Shown in pieces: positions 8,110-19,447 of a DNA stretch of 64,000 nucleotides. The position numbers were made by a program, and so were the translations under genes. The notes below the pieces were generated by a model. It was given only the letters and a program-made list of their open reading frames with translations, ran no database searches and had not been told where the DNA came from. The first letter of the stretch is position 1, and each line of letters opens with the position of its first letter. Source of the DNA: Miltochrista miniata (Eukaryota; Arthropoda; Insecta; Lepidoptera; Erebidae); assembly GCA_933228765.1 (NCBI GenBank), contig OW121760.1, positions 28,086,314-28,150,313 on the forward strand, written 5' to 3'.

Positions 8110-11100
8110 ACAAGGTTAGTTCTTTTATGAAAAAAAAAGGAGATGTATAAGGAGTAAACAATATTTTGAATCTTATAGGTTAGGATGTACAGTGGAGTTA
8201 TGAAATGCATGATAATTAGTATTATTCTACTCGCATATGCTACAGAATAGATTTATTACAATATTGGCCTTCTAGGTAACGTAATAAACTAACTTAAATG
8301 TCAACGGCTTTTGTTAAAATTATTATCATTGTTGGTATTTAATTTAGGCCTTTGTTTCAAAAAGTGACGAGAGGGAATTGCAAAGGATATCATTTTGCTG
8401 ATGTTTGGTGGATAGAAACGATGACTAACGATGCGTTTTGATCTGTAAGATGCAAAATATGCCTTTCTTTTTATAAATAATTGTATACTGATTCTACATA
8501 GGTACTGGGTTGGTGTTTTTATTACTTCAAAATTTGTTAGATGAAGAGGAGAATATCAGTCTCAGAGGAAGCCTTCATGTGGTTGGGTTTTCTTCGGTTT
8601 CCAATGAGTGTGAGTTTTAAAAAAGGGACTTTGGGGGGCTGCATTTTTGTCTGGAGGTCGCGTGTTGCGCTTGAAAGAAGTGATACAGAAAGCCTCACAA
8701 ATCAAATATTACGTTCATAGTCGTTATATAAGTTCCTGACGTTTTGCTTACATCAGAATAAAAGACGGTTAATATTTACATTGTTTTGTTGCAATAGATT
8801 TTTTATATCACAGGTGTTAAGAACTAAACTACAAAATACGGAAGGTTATTGTTTACTGTCGAGAATGCCACTGTGGTTAAATAAACCATGTTATTACATT
8901 TTTGCAAACAAATAGATCAAACAAAACATCAAACATTTTTATTAATGTGTAGAATTAGTCACACATGTTGTTACAGGTCTATTTTCTCACCTCATAAATA
9001 TTGTATCTCTGAAAAAGTAATAGAAAATGAAACCAATTATATTAACAAATATTAAACAACAAACATAATTGATTGCTATGCTACCCACATAACTTAATTA
9101 CATTGCTGTTTTCTCATAGTATGGAAATAATGCGAGGTCACTGGGTAGTAACTACCATGTTGTGGTAACTGTTGAAGAATTGTTTACCATTGTCATATCC
9201 TATAATACATACTGTTAGTCCCGGTGAATTTCGTATCGTTGTAGATAGTGAATACGGGGACCAAGTGTCAGGTATCGAAGGGATTGACCTGCCGATTCTT
9301 GAGTCATTTTAAGGGGTTGTGGCCATCCCAACTTTTTTTATGGTGTTAAGATTTTTACTCAGTTTATTTCTTACAGTTTTGTATTCCAACAAAACAAACA
9401 AAGAAATCCTACCTCATGTAATAAGACCTATAGTGTGTTGGGTACACATGTCAAACAAAAATATATGAAAGTGACGCTGTCTTGTGATTTATATAAAAAA
9501 GAAGGAATAGGATATTCCGAGTTTACCGTACTGGCAAGACGTTCTGTATGGAAAGTTGTAAGTTGTGTTGTGTATAGTTTGTCACCTTTTACACCTTCTA
9601 AGGACCTGCGCTGCGCAGGCGTGTCGAATCTAAAATTATTCAATCGTTTCAGTATTTGACATTCTGCGTGCAGTGTTATGATAGTTTTATAATACCGTAT
9701 AGACCAAGGGTTGATCCTCTATAACATAAAAGGAAAACTAGGACAATGGTTAAACTAACAGTAACCATAGCTGTAAAGATTGGGTGCTGAGTGCGCGTTT
9801 TGCTTTTCTAACATCATTGTGTCCTGTCCATGCGTGGACGTCAAGCTTGTGTCCGGAATGATTATAACTCCCTTAATATAGGTTTGATTTGACTCGGAAG
9901 TTAGTCTTTCAATGTGGATATTTCATTATTATCATAGGGATTCAATTGGGAAGTCAACAGCGATGAAATGGTGTAGCACAGAATCTATTTACGTTCTGTT
10001 TGGACGTAATGAATTTCCCTGCACAATAGGCTAAACGAATACTTACTATAGGTACAAACGGTATAAAAAATATTTAATCATTTCTTCCTAATCCAAGTGC
10101 GTGTCCTTATATAATGCATAACGTCGAAATCCAAGAAACACAGTAAGAATACAACATAAAATAATAATTCGAATTAGATTTATGATTTATTCAATTCCAT
10201 TCAATTTCTTAATTTTGCAAATATGTGTACAAAAAGATGTTACAATAAAGTAATAATAGATTGTTTCACACACACAAGTCATATTCCAGCCGAAGGCATG
10301 TGAATATGTTGAACAGATTATCATGATAATTAACTTGAATAATAATTATTTATTACAATAATAAATAAATGCCACACTAAATAAGTTTGCAATAAATTCA
10401 ACATAATTCGGTAACATACTTAAAGAAGTTAGGTAGTTTGCTAACTTCTTCATAATATTTTTACTATAAGGAATAGAGCATTGCCTTGGTTTAGGTAAGG
10501 GTTACGGGTTCAGGTCCCGTCGGGGCAAAGTTGTCTTTTTTCGCTTTAGGTTTTCTAAATATATGAAATAATGTTTTCTAAATATGTGTGATTATTTTAA
10601 TGAAGTACACATTATAATCAAAAAGAAAACATTTAGTCAAATCGGCGTTGCCTTTTCGATGTTGTCGAGACTAATGATTATTCATCGGTTTTATAAAATT
10701 TGGTAAGTAAATTAATATGATGTATGTATACCTATAAAAGTAAAACTACTCACACTGATCTTTACTGTTAGTTGTTAATGAATGCTCTGTACTCAGCGTT
10801 CATACGGTTCGTTTGGTAACAGGCTAAGTAAGTTGTGAGAATCTACTTAGTCTTTATTTTTCATGGGGCTATAGGTACAAATGTACTTAATTAGGTAATA
10901 AATAACATAATAGTGTGAAATATACCGATTAGCAAGTACCTGATCGGTGTCCTGCGAAGGTATCTGGCGATTTTGGTAGGTTCGGTCAATGATGTTATAG
11001 TAAAAAAGAGGTAGATTTCGCATTAGCGCACGCGAACTGTTGCAGACAAATTCATACAATTGTTGTAATTCCATTATAATGTCGGCTAATAACTGCGAGC

Positions 11101-11280
11101 AAAACAAGTCGTGCTGTGGTTGCTGCCGTGTGCAAAACGACACTGATAGCTATCTTTTTCTGTATTATTTGTTTGTTATTTATTTCTATTGCATTCATAG
11201 ATTAAATGTATTAGGTACCGATAGGGTAAGTACGTGCAATTATAACTTAACAATAACTGAACGCTGTTTTGTATAAAGGT
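8110..11280 (+). other. Non-coding interior of the 7921-14045 LTR element
   Basis: The stretch is AT-rich, with only short chance frames and no protein family recognised on either strand. A tRNA-like T-arm lies at 10504-10520. I see no retroviral domain remnants, so loss of coding capacity is complete or this interior was captured from elsewhere. Confidence 0.6.
10468..10530 (+). other. tRNA-like half (T-arm with B-box) inside the LTR element
   Basis: ACGGGTTCAGGTCCCGT at 10504-10520 folds as a perfect 5-bp stem with a 7-nt TTCAGGT loop, like a tRNA T-arm and RNA polymerase III B-box. The upstream TTGCCTTGGTTTAGGTAA can form a weak anticodon-like arm, but no D-arm or acceptor pairing to the downstream CGGGGCA is present. 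It is probably a tRNA-derived SINE remnant or a decayed tRNA, not a functional tRNA. Confidence 0.35.
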
Positions 11281-11282
11281 AG

Positions 11283-12165
11283 TTTATCTTTACTTAAATA
11301 TCAATTTGTTCAGATATTAAGTAGGTTCCGCTATTAAGTAGGTTGAGCTATTAAGTGGGTTCTGCTATTAAGTAGATTTCGCTATTAACTAGGTTCCATT
11401 AAATAGGAAGGTAGCTACCATTAAATTGGTAGGTGGTTTCATTAAATTGGAAGGTTGCTGCCATTGAATTGGTAGGTGGTTCCATTAAATTGGAAGGTTG
11501 CTGCCATTAAATTGGTAGGTGGTTCCATTAAATAGGTAGGTTGCTACCATTAAATTGGTAGGTGGTTCCATTAAATTGGAAGGTTGCTGCCATTAAATTG
11601 GTAAGTAGTTCCATTAAATTGGAAGGTTGCTGCCATTAAATTGGTAAGTAGTTCCATTAAATTGGAAGGTTGCTGCCATTAAATTGGTAGGTGGTTCCAT
11701 TAAATTGGAAGGTTGCTGCCATGAAATTGGTAGGTAGTTCCATTAAATTGGAAGGTTGCTGCCATTAAATTGGTAGGTGGTTCCGTTAAATTGGAAGGTT
11801 GCTGCCATTAAATTGGTAGGTGGTTCCGTTAAATTGGAAGGTTGCTGCCATTAAATTGGTAGGTGATTCCATTAAATTGGAAGGTTGCTGCCATTAAATT
11901 GGTAGGTGGTTACGTTAAATTGGAAGGTTGCTACCATTAAATTGGTGGGTGGTTCCATTAAATTGGAATGTTGCTACCAATAAATTGGTAGGTGGTTCCA
12001 TTATATTGGAAGGTTGCTACCATTATTTTGGTAGGAGACTGCCGTTAAATTGGTAGGTTGCTTCGAATAAAATTGTTTAAATTGAAGGGTTGCTACCATT
12101 AAATTCGTAGGTTGTTGCTATTAAATTGTAAGGTTGCCGCCATTTAGTTGGTAGGTTTGTTAATA
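11283..12165 (+). repeat. Minisatellite, 43-bp unit built from two 21-22-bp half units
   Basis: About 17 to 20 copies of alternating half units CCATTAAATTGGTAGGTGGTT and CCATTAAATTGGAAGGTTGCT. The first few units (11300-11400) use TATTAAGTAGG variants and the last (12000-12165) are degenerate, while the centre is very uniform, as expected from unequal exchange. It is entirely within the non-coding LTR element. Confidence 0.9.
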
Positions 12166-13858
12166 CATTTTTCATGAAATAAGAGGTTGTGAAAAGTTTT
12201 TAGCTACATAAAGTCATCCCATTAAGTGATCATTGTTGTGATAACCCATCAAATTGAAAAGAGAAAATAGGTGATTTCAAATTTCATGCCTGAATTATAC
12301 AACTCGATGCGGAGGGCGATGCAACTGCTGTCGACTACAACTTGAATGGAGGTACACTATGTTATTGACGGGTGTTTGACAGTTAAAATCTCAAATAATA
12401 GAATCTCTCATTCGATAAAGTTAGTTTAAAATGCAATACAAATAAATAATTTTATAAGATTAAACTAATGATGTGAAATGTTCATAATACCTCTTCATAT
12501 TTTGCTCGTGATGTGCTGAATGCAAAGTTTGGAAAGGAAATTATCCATGCACCCACACAGAGTACAGAGAATACCGTACAACTTCAGAATGATGCTACAC
12601 GTGATCTTGTTATAACGAGGAAGTTGAAGGCCTTCACAATAGGTAAGAGATTGTAATACAAAAGGCATCATTAGGTCGGCGGTACCATGGAGCAAACTTA
12701 TATTTGCTCCATGGGCGGTACTCATCGCGCGCACATTCTGTTTCCTTCAAAGCTGAAAGGTGTTAAAGGTTGTGTATAAAGTCAAAGGCACTGCTGAGAT
12801 CTGGAAACATTAATGCTTGTCTATATCGTCTCCTCAAATAATTATTGACTATACTTCTCGAACAGAGTATGGCTGCATCCGCAGAGAGTATAGAATGAAA
12901 ATCGATCTAAGCATTGTCTAAAACAAGTTCACTTTTAAGAACGGGATATCTAGTTCTCCAGTACTTTCCCAGTAATAGTTCTCAGTAAAATCAGTTGATG
13001 TTGTAGCCTGACAACTAAAATCAACTGCTCTAATTTTGTCACTAAAAAATAAACACCACTGTTCAAAGCCCCTTGAGGAGCCTCCATACATCTGGAACTG
13101 AAAACTCAGAAATGCTTTTTGCATCATGAACGCCTTCAATACTGACTGGTATACTTATTAAGGTATTCATTTTAGTAGTATCATTAAATATCCTTGTATA
13201 GAAATAAAAATATTTAAAAAATCAGAGATGAAGACAAGTGAAATAGAAAATGGAAAACGGTTGTGTGCGGGATAAATGGGAATGAAAAAGTTAATGTAAA
13301 ACACTAAATTGATGCTGAATTTTAATCCAACCCAGTATACTGTGGAAAGTATCAATGCAAAATATTGTTTGTTTTGAACTAATACGCGTTGAACACATAA
13401 TTTTGTACAGAATGGTATTTTGTGTGAACGTTTCGATAGGGTCACACCTATCGTGGTCCCGAGGTGACGGATGCAGGTAGGTTGGAGAGTCCGCTAGTTT
13501 TATGTACCTACCCCCGAAATCATCAATTTGTGGATTCACACGGCACACAACGCTGACCGTATCCGCGGACACGTTTGATATTGGGAGATATTGTGCTGTC
13601 AAGAATATTTAATCGGGACAATCTCATGAGAGAAATTATCGTTAATTTGATAAGGTGAAAAGAGAATGGGAAGCTGTAATACCAGGATAAGAAGACGAGG
13701 AAGTGGGAGAAAGCTTAATTATATTAGCCGTTCCGTTTTATCTTTTATTTCCTATATTGGTTGTGTTGAGCAAGTACACAAAAATGTGAAGTTAAAATAA
13801 TAGTATTTGGTGATTTTGTTCGGTACATTGTTTAACAGTTATCACCATTAAAAATTGT
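12166..13858. other. Non-coding interior of the LTR element, right part
   Basis: No recognisable protein. Short minus-strand frames at 12918-13139 and 13291-13602 show no known motif. A 12-bp perfect hairpin lies at 12685-12714. Confidence 0.55.
12685..12714. repeat. 12-bp perfect hairpin
   Basis: CCATGGAGCAAA at 12685-12696 pairs exactly with 12703-12714 over a 6-nt loop, and short GCGGTA repeats flank it directly. Confidence 0.7.
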
Positions 13859-13871
13859 AATAAGGAAGGGA
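13859..13871 (+). promoter_or_regulatory. Polypurine tract of the 7921-14045 element
   Basis: AATAAGGAAGGGA ends directly at the TG of the 3' LTR, as expected for the primer of plus-strand DNA synthesis. It fixes the element on the plus strand. Confidence 0.75.
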
Positions 13872-14045
13872 TGTAGTGTATGCAGTCATTCATCCCCTCT
13901 ACCGTACCTACAGACATAGCACAGCCTCTAGCGTACACAGTGCATACGAGTCGCGCCATTACGCGAGAGTGCACGTGTTCGGCAAGTCTGTCCGTTAAGT
14001 GCGTGACGAGTCTGTGAATTACCCTACAGTTAGATGGATCCTACA
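13872..14045 (+). repeat. 3' LTR of the 7921-14045 element
   Basis: 174 bp, no difference seen from the 5' LTR. It is followed by the second TSD copy CCTTT at 14046-14050. Confidence 0.92.
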
Positions 14046-14650
14046 CCTTTGTTTCACAGGTTAGGCAACAAGTTTTACTGCTCAAAAATTTAAATCAACC
14101 TATTGAGCAGTGGAGTATTAATTATTCTTATAACAATTCTTATGAAAAAACTTGAACAGTTCACTGTTAAAGAATTCAACAAGGAGAGAAATAACAATGA
14201 ATTGCCAAAAATAGACGATTTTCTTTGTTTCCTAGAAAAGAAAGCTAAAGCACTAGAATCCTGTGTTGAAAAAACTTCACCTTCAGATGTGTTCCCTCAG
14301 ACAAAGGCTGTAATGAATCCTGCCATTGTAAAGGACACGCAGACCTGCTCTCTATGTATCTCTTTATGGATCTCTAGTCAAATTATTTAAATGTGCCTAG
14401 TTCAAGCTGTTAGCTATTCATGAAAAAATCAATTATATTAACCACCATAAACTATGCAATTTGTGCTTAAATTCTCACAAGGGTACACCTTGTACATTTA
14501 AATGTGCTATTTGTAAAGGGTCTTTCAGCACAATGATTCATGAAATTTTTAAGGCCAATGAGCCAAAGGTTTCTTTGAAGAGCCGGACATTGCCTGTTTC
14601 ACAAACTTTATTGCTGCCGACTGCCGAAGTGAAAACTCATAGATTTTAAT
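14046..14650 (+). pseudogene. BEL/Pao gag fragment, right part with zinc-knuckle remnant
   Basis: It continues the gag begun at 7774. After VRQQVLLLKNLNQP a frameshift leads to KLEQFTVKEFNKE, then LPKIDDFLCFLEKKAKALES (the conserved 'LP...FL.FL..R...LE' block of BEL/Pao gag). After another shift it reads LNSHKGTPCTFKCAICKG and STMIHEIF, matching the Cys/His-rich segment at the end of BEL/Pao gag. Stops and shifts make it non-functional. A different element begins near 14670. Confidence 0.7.
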
Positions 14651-14669
14651 GGGAAGCCAGTCATTGTCA

Positions 14670-16545
14670 AAGGGCCTGTCCACATCACCACGGCACGACG
14701 CACGGTGGATCCTGTTGTATGGGATGGTTGGTCAATATTATTTAACTACGTTCCGAGACTTAACCTAAGTCTTAAAGGTGTATAATACATTCATACGTAC
14801 CTAAATACATTAAATCACGCTTATTTCTCACTGGGGTAGGCAGAGACCACTGATTGCCACTTGCAACGCTCCCGGCAAATATCTTTCGCTTCCTTAACTT
14901 TCATAATTGTCTTTATTAAAGGTGTTTTGAGGCAAAATAACTTTATTAATGTCTTTATTACTCTATACAATTTAAATATATATCACAATAAATGGATTTA
15001 TGAAGGCTAGATTCTTTTAATCTGGTAAAATCATTTTTAGTACCTCACTAGGAAGAGTAGTTTTATATTTTCTCACAACCCTTGAGCACGAGACTACTGG
15101 ATCCGAAAAAAATTAAAACAAATTAAATACATCCGTTAGAGTGTCCTTTCTCGAAGTTTTACGAGCGTAAAATTAAGAAGGAAAGATATGAGGCGCGTAG
15201 CTTTGTACCACGTTATACTGCTTCTTACTTTATTTCGCTTCAGTATCTAATCATAGACAAAGCGGTTTGAGGAGATACTGCCTCTTGTTCATTTGCTGTG
15301 GTTTTCGGTTATAGAATATATTTTAATTTATTTAGTTGGGAATGGTGGCCTTCAGTTCGAAAATACATTAAGAATAAAGAAGTTCACTGCCAGAACCGGA
15401 CGCACGTGAAACTTCGGTCTTCCTACGTTTACTGCGGTCACGACACTGCTCAAAATCCTTCAGGGGCCTACCTGGGCTCACCCTTTGCTTAATAATATAT
15501 TTTTAAAAAATGCAAGTCTCATCTAGCTACGTTGAGTTATTTTTAACAAACCTTTCTTTGATTCTGTTCGACGATAGCCATTTTATTTTAAAAGATTTTA
15601 AGAAAATATGCAGTGTTTCTTTAAGGGAAGTTATATCTGAAGCAGGGCAGTTGGTTTCTGCAATAATTATCTCCTCTAATTTTAAAAACTTGCTATCTAA
15701 TTTCTTGTATTGAATTAAAAACAATTTGTCACACAAATCTCTCCTTTTTACTGGATAATCCACTATTCCTATGAAAAAAAAAACAAAAAATAACCTATAT
15801 AATTGGCTACAATACAATTCAAAACTATTCATTCATGTTAAAGACGAAAATTTTCACAGTTAAGTGTAATAACTAACCGAAATACGAGTGGCTCATATTT
15901 TTAATCTACTACCGTGAAACTATAAATCACTGCCATTTGAAAAGGAGCATTTTGTCTGAACTTTTGATATCAACTATATAAAATACACTAACTAACGAGT
16001 TACGGAGAACTAATTAGTACCCTGACAAAATGCACTTTTTCGAAAAAAAACAGTATCAAAACTGCACTTCTGAAGAAAAAGTAGTTTTTAAATAACAATT
16101 TATTATGAAGAAGTAATTTTATCGTGAAGAACTAAATTTATACATTTTAAATACTACATACCTTCAGCATCACTCATGATTTTTTTTATTAATTATACCC
16201 TGTTACTTTTAAAGTAATGCAATGTTTCTATACTGCACCAAACTTAAAAAACGTAATTCACTACAAGGAAAATACAAATATGGTCAACTTTGTCGTATCA
16301 TAAAAAGTATACTAGACAACCAATAATACTTTAATTACATATAATAAATGTGGTATACCCTCTATTTGCTAAATCTATGAAAAAATATTATCTACCGGCA
16401 TTTTTTTAATTTTGATTAATGACCAACCAGCTCATACTACAGGATCCAACGTGCGACGTCGTCGCCGTAGAAAGGTGTGGTGCCGCGCCGGGGCGCGGCG
16501 CCGTGCAGTAGCACGGTACGGCAACGCCGCCGTGTAATGGTTAAG
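14670..16545. mobile_element. Unclassified DNA transposon with long terminal inverted repeats
   Basis: 14699-14737 (CGCACGGTGGATCCTGTTGT and onward) matches the reverse complement of 16417-16455 with a few mismatches. Both arms sit at the inner edge of GC-rich ends (14670-14705 and 16440-16540) in an AT-rich region. The outer ends do not align cleanly, so the exact termini and TSD are not fixed. The interior holds one odd minus-strand frame (15527-15832) and little else. Confidence 0.5.
15527..15832 (-). CDS. Hypothetical protein inside the TIR element
   Basis: This 101-residue frame has a hydrophobic start and a Lys-rich body: YKKLDSKFLKLEEIIIAET, then LKETLHIFLKSFKIKWLSSN. The two similar 'LK..L..FLK' stretches and the charged composition look more coding than most frames here, and it could be a leftover transposase exon. 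I do not recognise the family, and the A/T-rich setting makes chance possible. Confidence 0.25.
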   Translation of the reverse strand: MNSFELYCSQLYRLFFVFFFIGIVDYPVKRRDLCDKLFLIQYKKLDSKFLKLEEIIIAETNCPASDITSLKETLHIFLKSFKIKWLSSNRIKERFVKNNST

Positions 16546-17084
16546 AGAAATTAAAAAAAAAACGTCCTCAAAAGATCATCTACAAGATTGGTCTCAGTAT
16601 TTTTTTTTTGTTCAGGTTCATGGTTCATCATCACGCCTTTATCCCCGAAGGGGTAGGCAGAGGCATATTATATACCCACATTTCACCTTTTTATAATTTG
16701 TCCCACGTAATACGTTGTGAGCCGTATTGCCGTGTTTAAATGGACAGGCGCAGGTTGTGACTGCCTGCTGTTGAAATAAAGCCTTCAACTTGACTTAACG
16801 ACTGCCATTTTACTGGCAACCGGGACCAACGGCTTAACGTGCCTTCCGAAGCACGGAAACGCTCAAATAAATGTCACAAAGTGATCACATGGATGGTCAC
16901 CCATCCATGGACCGGCCATAGTGAAAATTGCTTACTGCAGTGATCGTTTACAGAACACTGAGTCCGCGGGGCCACGAGCGCTTTTTTTTGTAAAATGTAT
17001 ATATAAAACGCCACAGAGCAATTTATTTATTTTTAATTTTTTGTTTATAACTTGTTTATTTTTAATTTATGGCAAAAATTTGTT
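16546..17084. repeat. Lepidopteran interspersed repeat (16620-16960) and flanks
   Basis: It contains CCCCGAAGGGGTAGGCAGAGG and, further on, ACGGCTTAACGTGCCTTCCG and CACCCATCCATGGACCGGCC, a combination I know from abundant lepidopteran repeats (class from memory uncertain, probably a LINE tail). A related weaker stretch, TGGGGTAGGCAGAGACCAC, lies at 14834-14852. No gene. Confidence 0.5.
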
Positions 17085-17675
17085 TAACATATTTGTAGGC
17101 AAAACAATTTGCTACAAATTATGAATTTACAATTTTTTGTAAGACTCATAGTTTCCGAGATATTGGGAAAAAAGTGTTTTCACCCCTTTTTAAGATTGCG
17201 GCCGGGGACAAGGGTGGCGACCCCACAAACTTGAGGTTAAGCTTCTATTGAACGCCCACACACGTCCCAAAAATAAAATTGCGTCCTCTAAGAAATGCAA
17301 TATTCGGTCCCTAAGTTGTAACATTTCAATGGACTATAGTTGCAAGTGTGTACTTCGTGTTAACAGCGACCTTTCGTAGAAAAGGCTTGCACTATCATGA
17401 CGGTATTCTCAGGTAATTACACGGTAATAAGTAGCAACGAACAACAATAAGCCTCTCGCGAGAAGCGTGTTTCTGTTGCAAAGTTAATTTATACTCTATA
17501 CCGGAAGCAATACGGTCCATTTTTACACTAACAAATATTCCAATTCACGCTTTGCATATTCTCGTCAATCCACTCTGTTTTCGCGTTTCCACTAAAGATT
17601 CGCTGGGAGAGGATTCAAAATTTACCATACAAATTTCAATTCTCTTCTCGCCTCGCCTAGCCACTCTGGTGATAT
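17085..17675 (+). repeat. Dispersed repeat R, copy 1
   Basis: It shares with 35745-36256 the blocks ATATTTGTAGGCAAAACAAT, GTGGCGACCCCACAAACTTG, GTCCCAAAAATAA and the right end TTCAATTCTCTTCTC to CCACTCTGGTGA. The copies are the same way round and clearly diverged. The right boundary at about 17672 is exactly where the Helentron endonuclease reading frame stops making sense. Confidence 0.7.
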
Positions 17676-19215
17676 TTGGTGAGACATATATGACTGCCAT
17701 GATGAAGGTAACACCGTTTTCCATTACACACTCTGCTGCACATAAATCTGCAACACTTGTACGTCTTACGTGCAAGTCCTGAATATTGTTCATTATGACC
17801 GTCATATTTGGTGTTACAAGATTGGTCGTATCATTTATGTTGTGATATATCGCAACTCCACCTGAACGAACAAAATCACGTTTAAAGTGGGTTATACAAT
17901 TAAAATTCGATATATCACATTCTTCTCGATTGTCCAACCATGTCTCTGATAATAACAAAATGTTCGTTTTTTCTGTAACAGAGTATATTAAATCAACAGA
18001 ATGTTTACGAAGGCTTTGGACGTTGAGCGTACACAATGAAATGCCTTTATCTCTAGTAATGAAATCAATGACAGATTTTGCCTTCGTTTCAAGCTTATTT
18101 AATGACAATCTCTGAAACTCTTGTACTAGAGATATTGTTGATGAAGCTTGTACTCGATTATGATGAAATCGAAATTTAGTTTCATCATCATCAAATGTAA
18201 CGATAAATAAACCTTCGATGCTTGTTACACGAGAGAGAGCAACATAAACAAGTTGTTGTGGATGTATTTTGTCATACTCGTAAACAATTTGATCAAATGT
18301 TCCACCTTGTGACTTATGAATAGTCATAGCACAAGCAGAAATTATGGGAAAGTGTTTACGTTTAACAGTAACTGCTTTATTCCTTGTCATGGTTATGTTG
18401 GATGTTCGCCATTCAATAGGTACAGCAGCATTATTAACTTTGCTTTGGACAGCTAGTATAGCAGCTTTTTTTCTTGCTTTTTGTCCAACCTTTGCTGATC
18501 CACAGAATTCGAGCCAAACTCTGCAAACTACGTTGTCCTCATTGAAGTCTAGGTGAATTAATTTACCAACGGCACCTTTAACTAATCCATCACTTACATC
18601 AATATTTGTTGTGATAAGATAATACTTTCCTTTTACAAAAGTGATTTGGTAAGGTAATCCCCCAGTATCGATGACAGATTTTTTGTGTAGTTGTAATCTA
18701 AAAGAAGCTTCTTGTTCTTGATTTTTAGTTCCAGTTATTATATCCTTTGCTATTGAGATGACCTTATCTGGAGCTTCTTGCAAAATTGAATTGTTGTAAC
18801 TGTCTACAGCGACATTAGTATAAAATAAACGAACACCATGAGGACTTAATTATAGAGTTTCTTCTTTTTTGAAAAATCTTGATTCGATAATTTCTAATTG
18901 AAACTGTTCCAAAACTTCACCATTGCCAATCTTTGTAAGTATTAACGAAAATGCAGTATTAGCCTGTCTCATGACTTGCGTTAGTTCTCGTTTTAATAGG
19001 TTTATATATCAATGTTGCCCTTACTGGTGGAGCCTAGCGTAAATCACCAATTAAAATGACGTCAATGCCCCCAAAATCAACATTATGATTTGCAGTAATT
19101 TGTTTTAAGCACAAATCAATTTTGGCTAACAGTTCTGCGCTGATCATGCTGATTTCGTCAATAATCAATACTTTGACGTATCTAAATACAGATAAGGCGT
19201 TAAATTTTTGTCATT
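17668..19215 (-). pseudogene. Helentron Pif1-like helicase fused to AP-type endonuclease, C-terminal part
   Basis: The minus strand from 18783 is open for 412 codons, the last 40 belonging to repeat R. It shows late helicase motifs ACAMTIHKSQGGTFD (residues 150-164) and VYVALSRVTSIEG (179-191), then an endonuclease segment with SLCTLNVQSLRK (249-260), LLLSETWLD (276-284) and GGVAIYHN (308-315). Upstream in damaged frames lie VKVLIIDEISMIS (Walker B) and GDLR followed by a TAG (19034-19036) and APPV. A helicase followed by a LINE-like endonuclease is diagnostic of Helentrons (Helitron2), rolling-circle transposons. The endonuclease is cut before its GDFN and SDH motifs. Confidence 0.85.
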
Positions 19216-19443
19216 TTTTGATTTACGTAATTATTTTGTAGCAATATGGTTTATTTTTTCATTAGTTTTTAATGATTTTTTTTCATTGATTTTTTAATTA
19301 CATGTATACAAAAGCTAATAAATGCATTGTCTATCTTTAGTTTGTTGTCATTGCCCGCATTAACTACCTCATATTTTAAAAGTAGTCATCTCGGACACAG
19401 TAACACGAAGTCCGGTCGAAAAGCCTACATCATATTTTTAAAG
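19216..19443. other. Short spacer, no gene
   Basis: Sequence between the damaged helicase start and the LTR element. AT-rich, no recognisable frame. Confidence 0.4.
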
Positions 19444-19447
19444 AAGT

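Larger units (their letters stand above)
7921..14045 (+). mobile_element. Non-coding LTR retrotransposon (LARD-like), complete, TSD CCTTT
   Basis: Two 174-bp LTRs (7921-8094 and 13872-14045), identical by eye, start TGTAG and end CTACA. CCTTT is duplicated outside them (7916-7920 and 14046-14050). A primer-binding-type sequence follows the left LTR and a purine tract precedes the right one, giving plus orientation. The 5.8 kb interior has no gag, pol or other recognisable gene but includes a minisatellite. Such large non-autonomous elements are mobilised by proteins from other elements. It inserted into a BEL/Pao gag. Confidence 0.9.

Noticed and set aside
10468..10530. Functional tRNA gene
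   Set aside because: Only the T-arm is convincing; acceptor stem and D-arm are missing.
11283..12165. Regularly spaced repeats resembling a CRISPR array
   Set aside because: Units are contiguous with no unique spacers, and the genome is clearly insect. It is a minisatellite.
12918..13139. Possible host exon on the minus strand (73 codons)
   Set aside because: No recognised motif, no splice context, and it lies inside an LTR element with identical LTRs. Probably chance.
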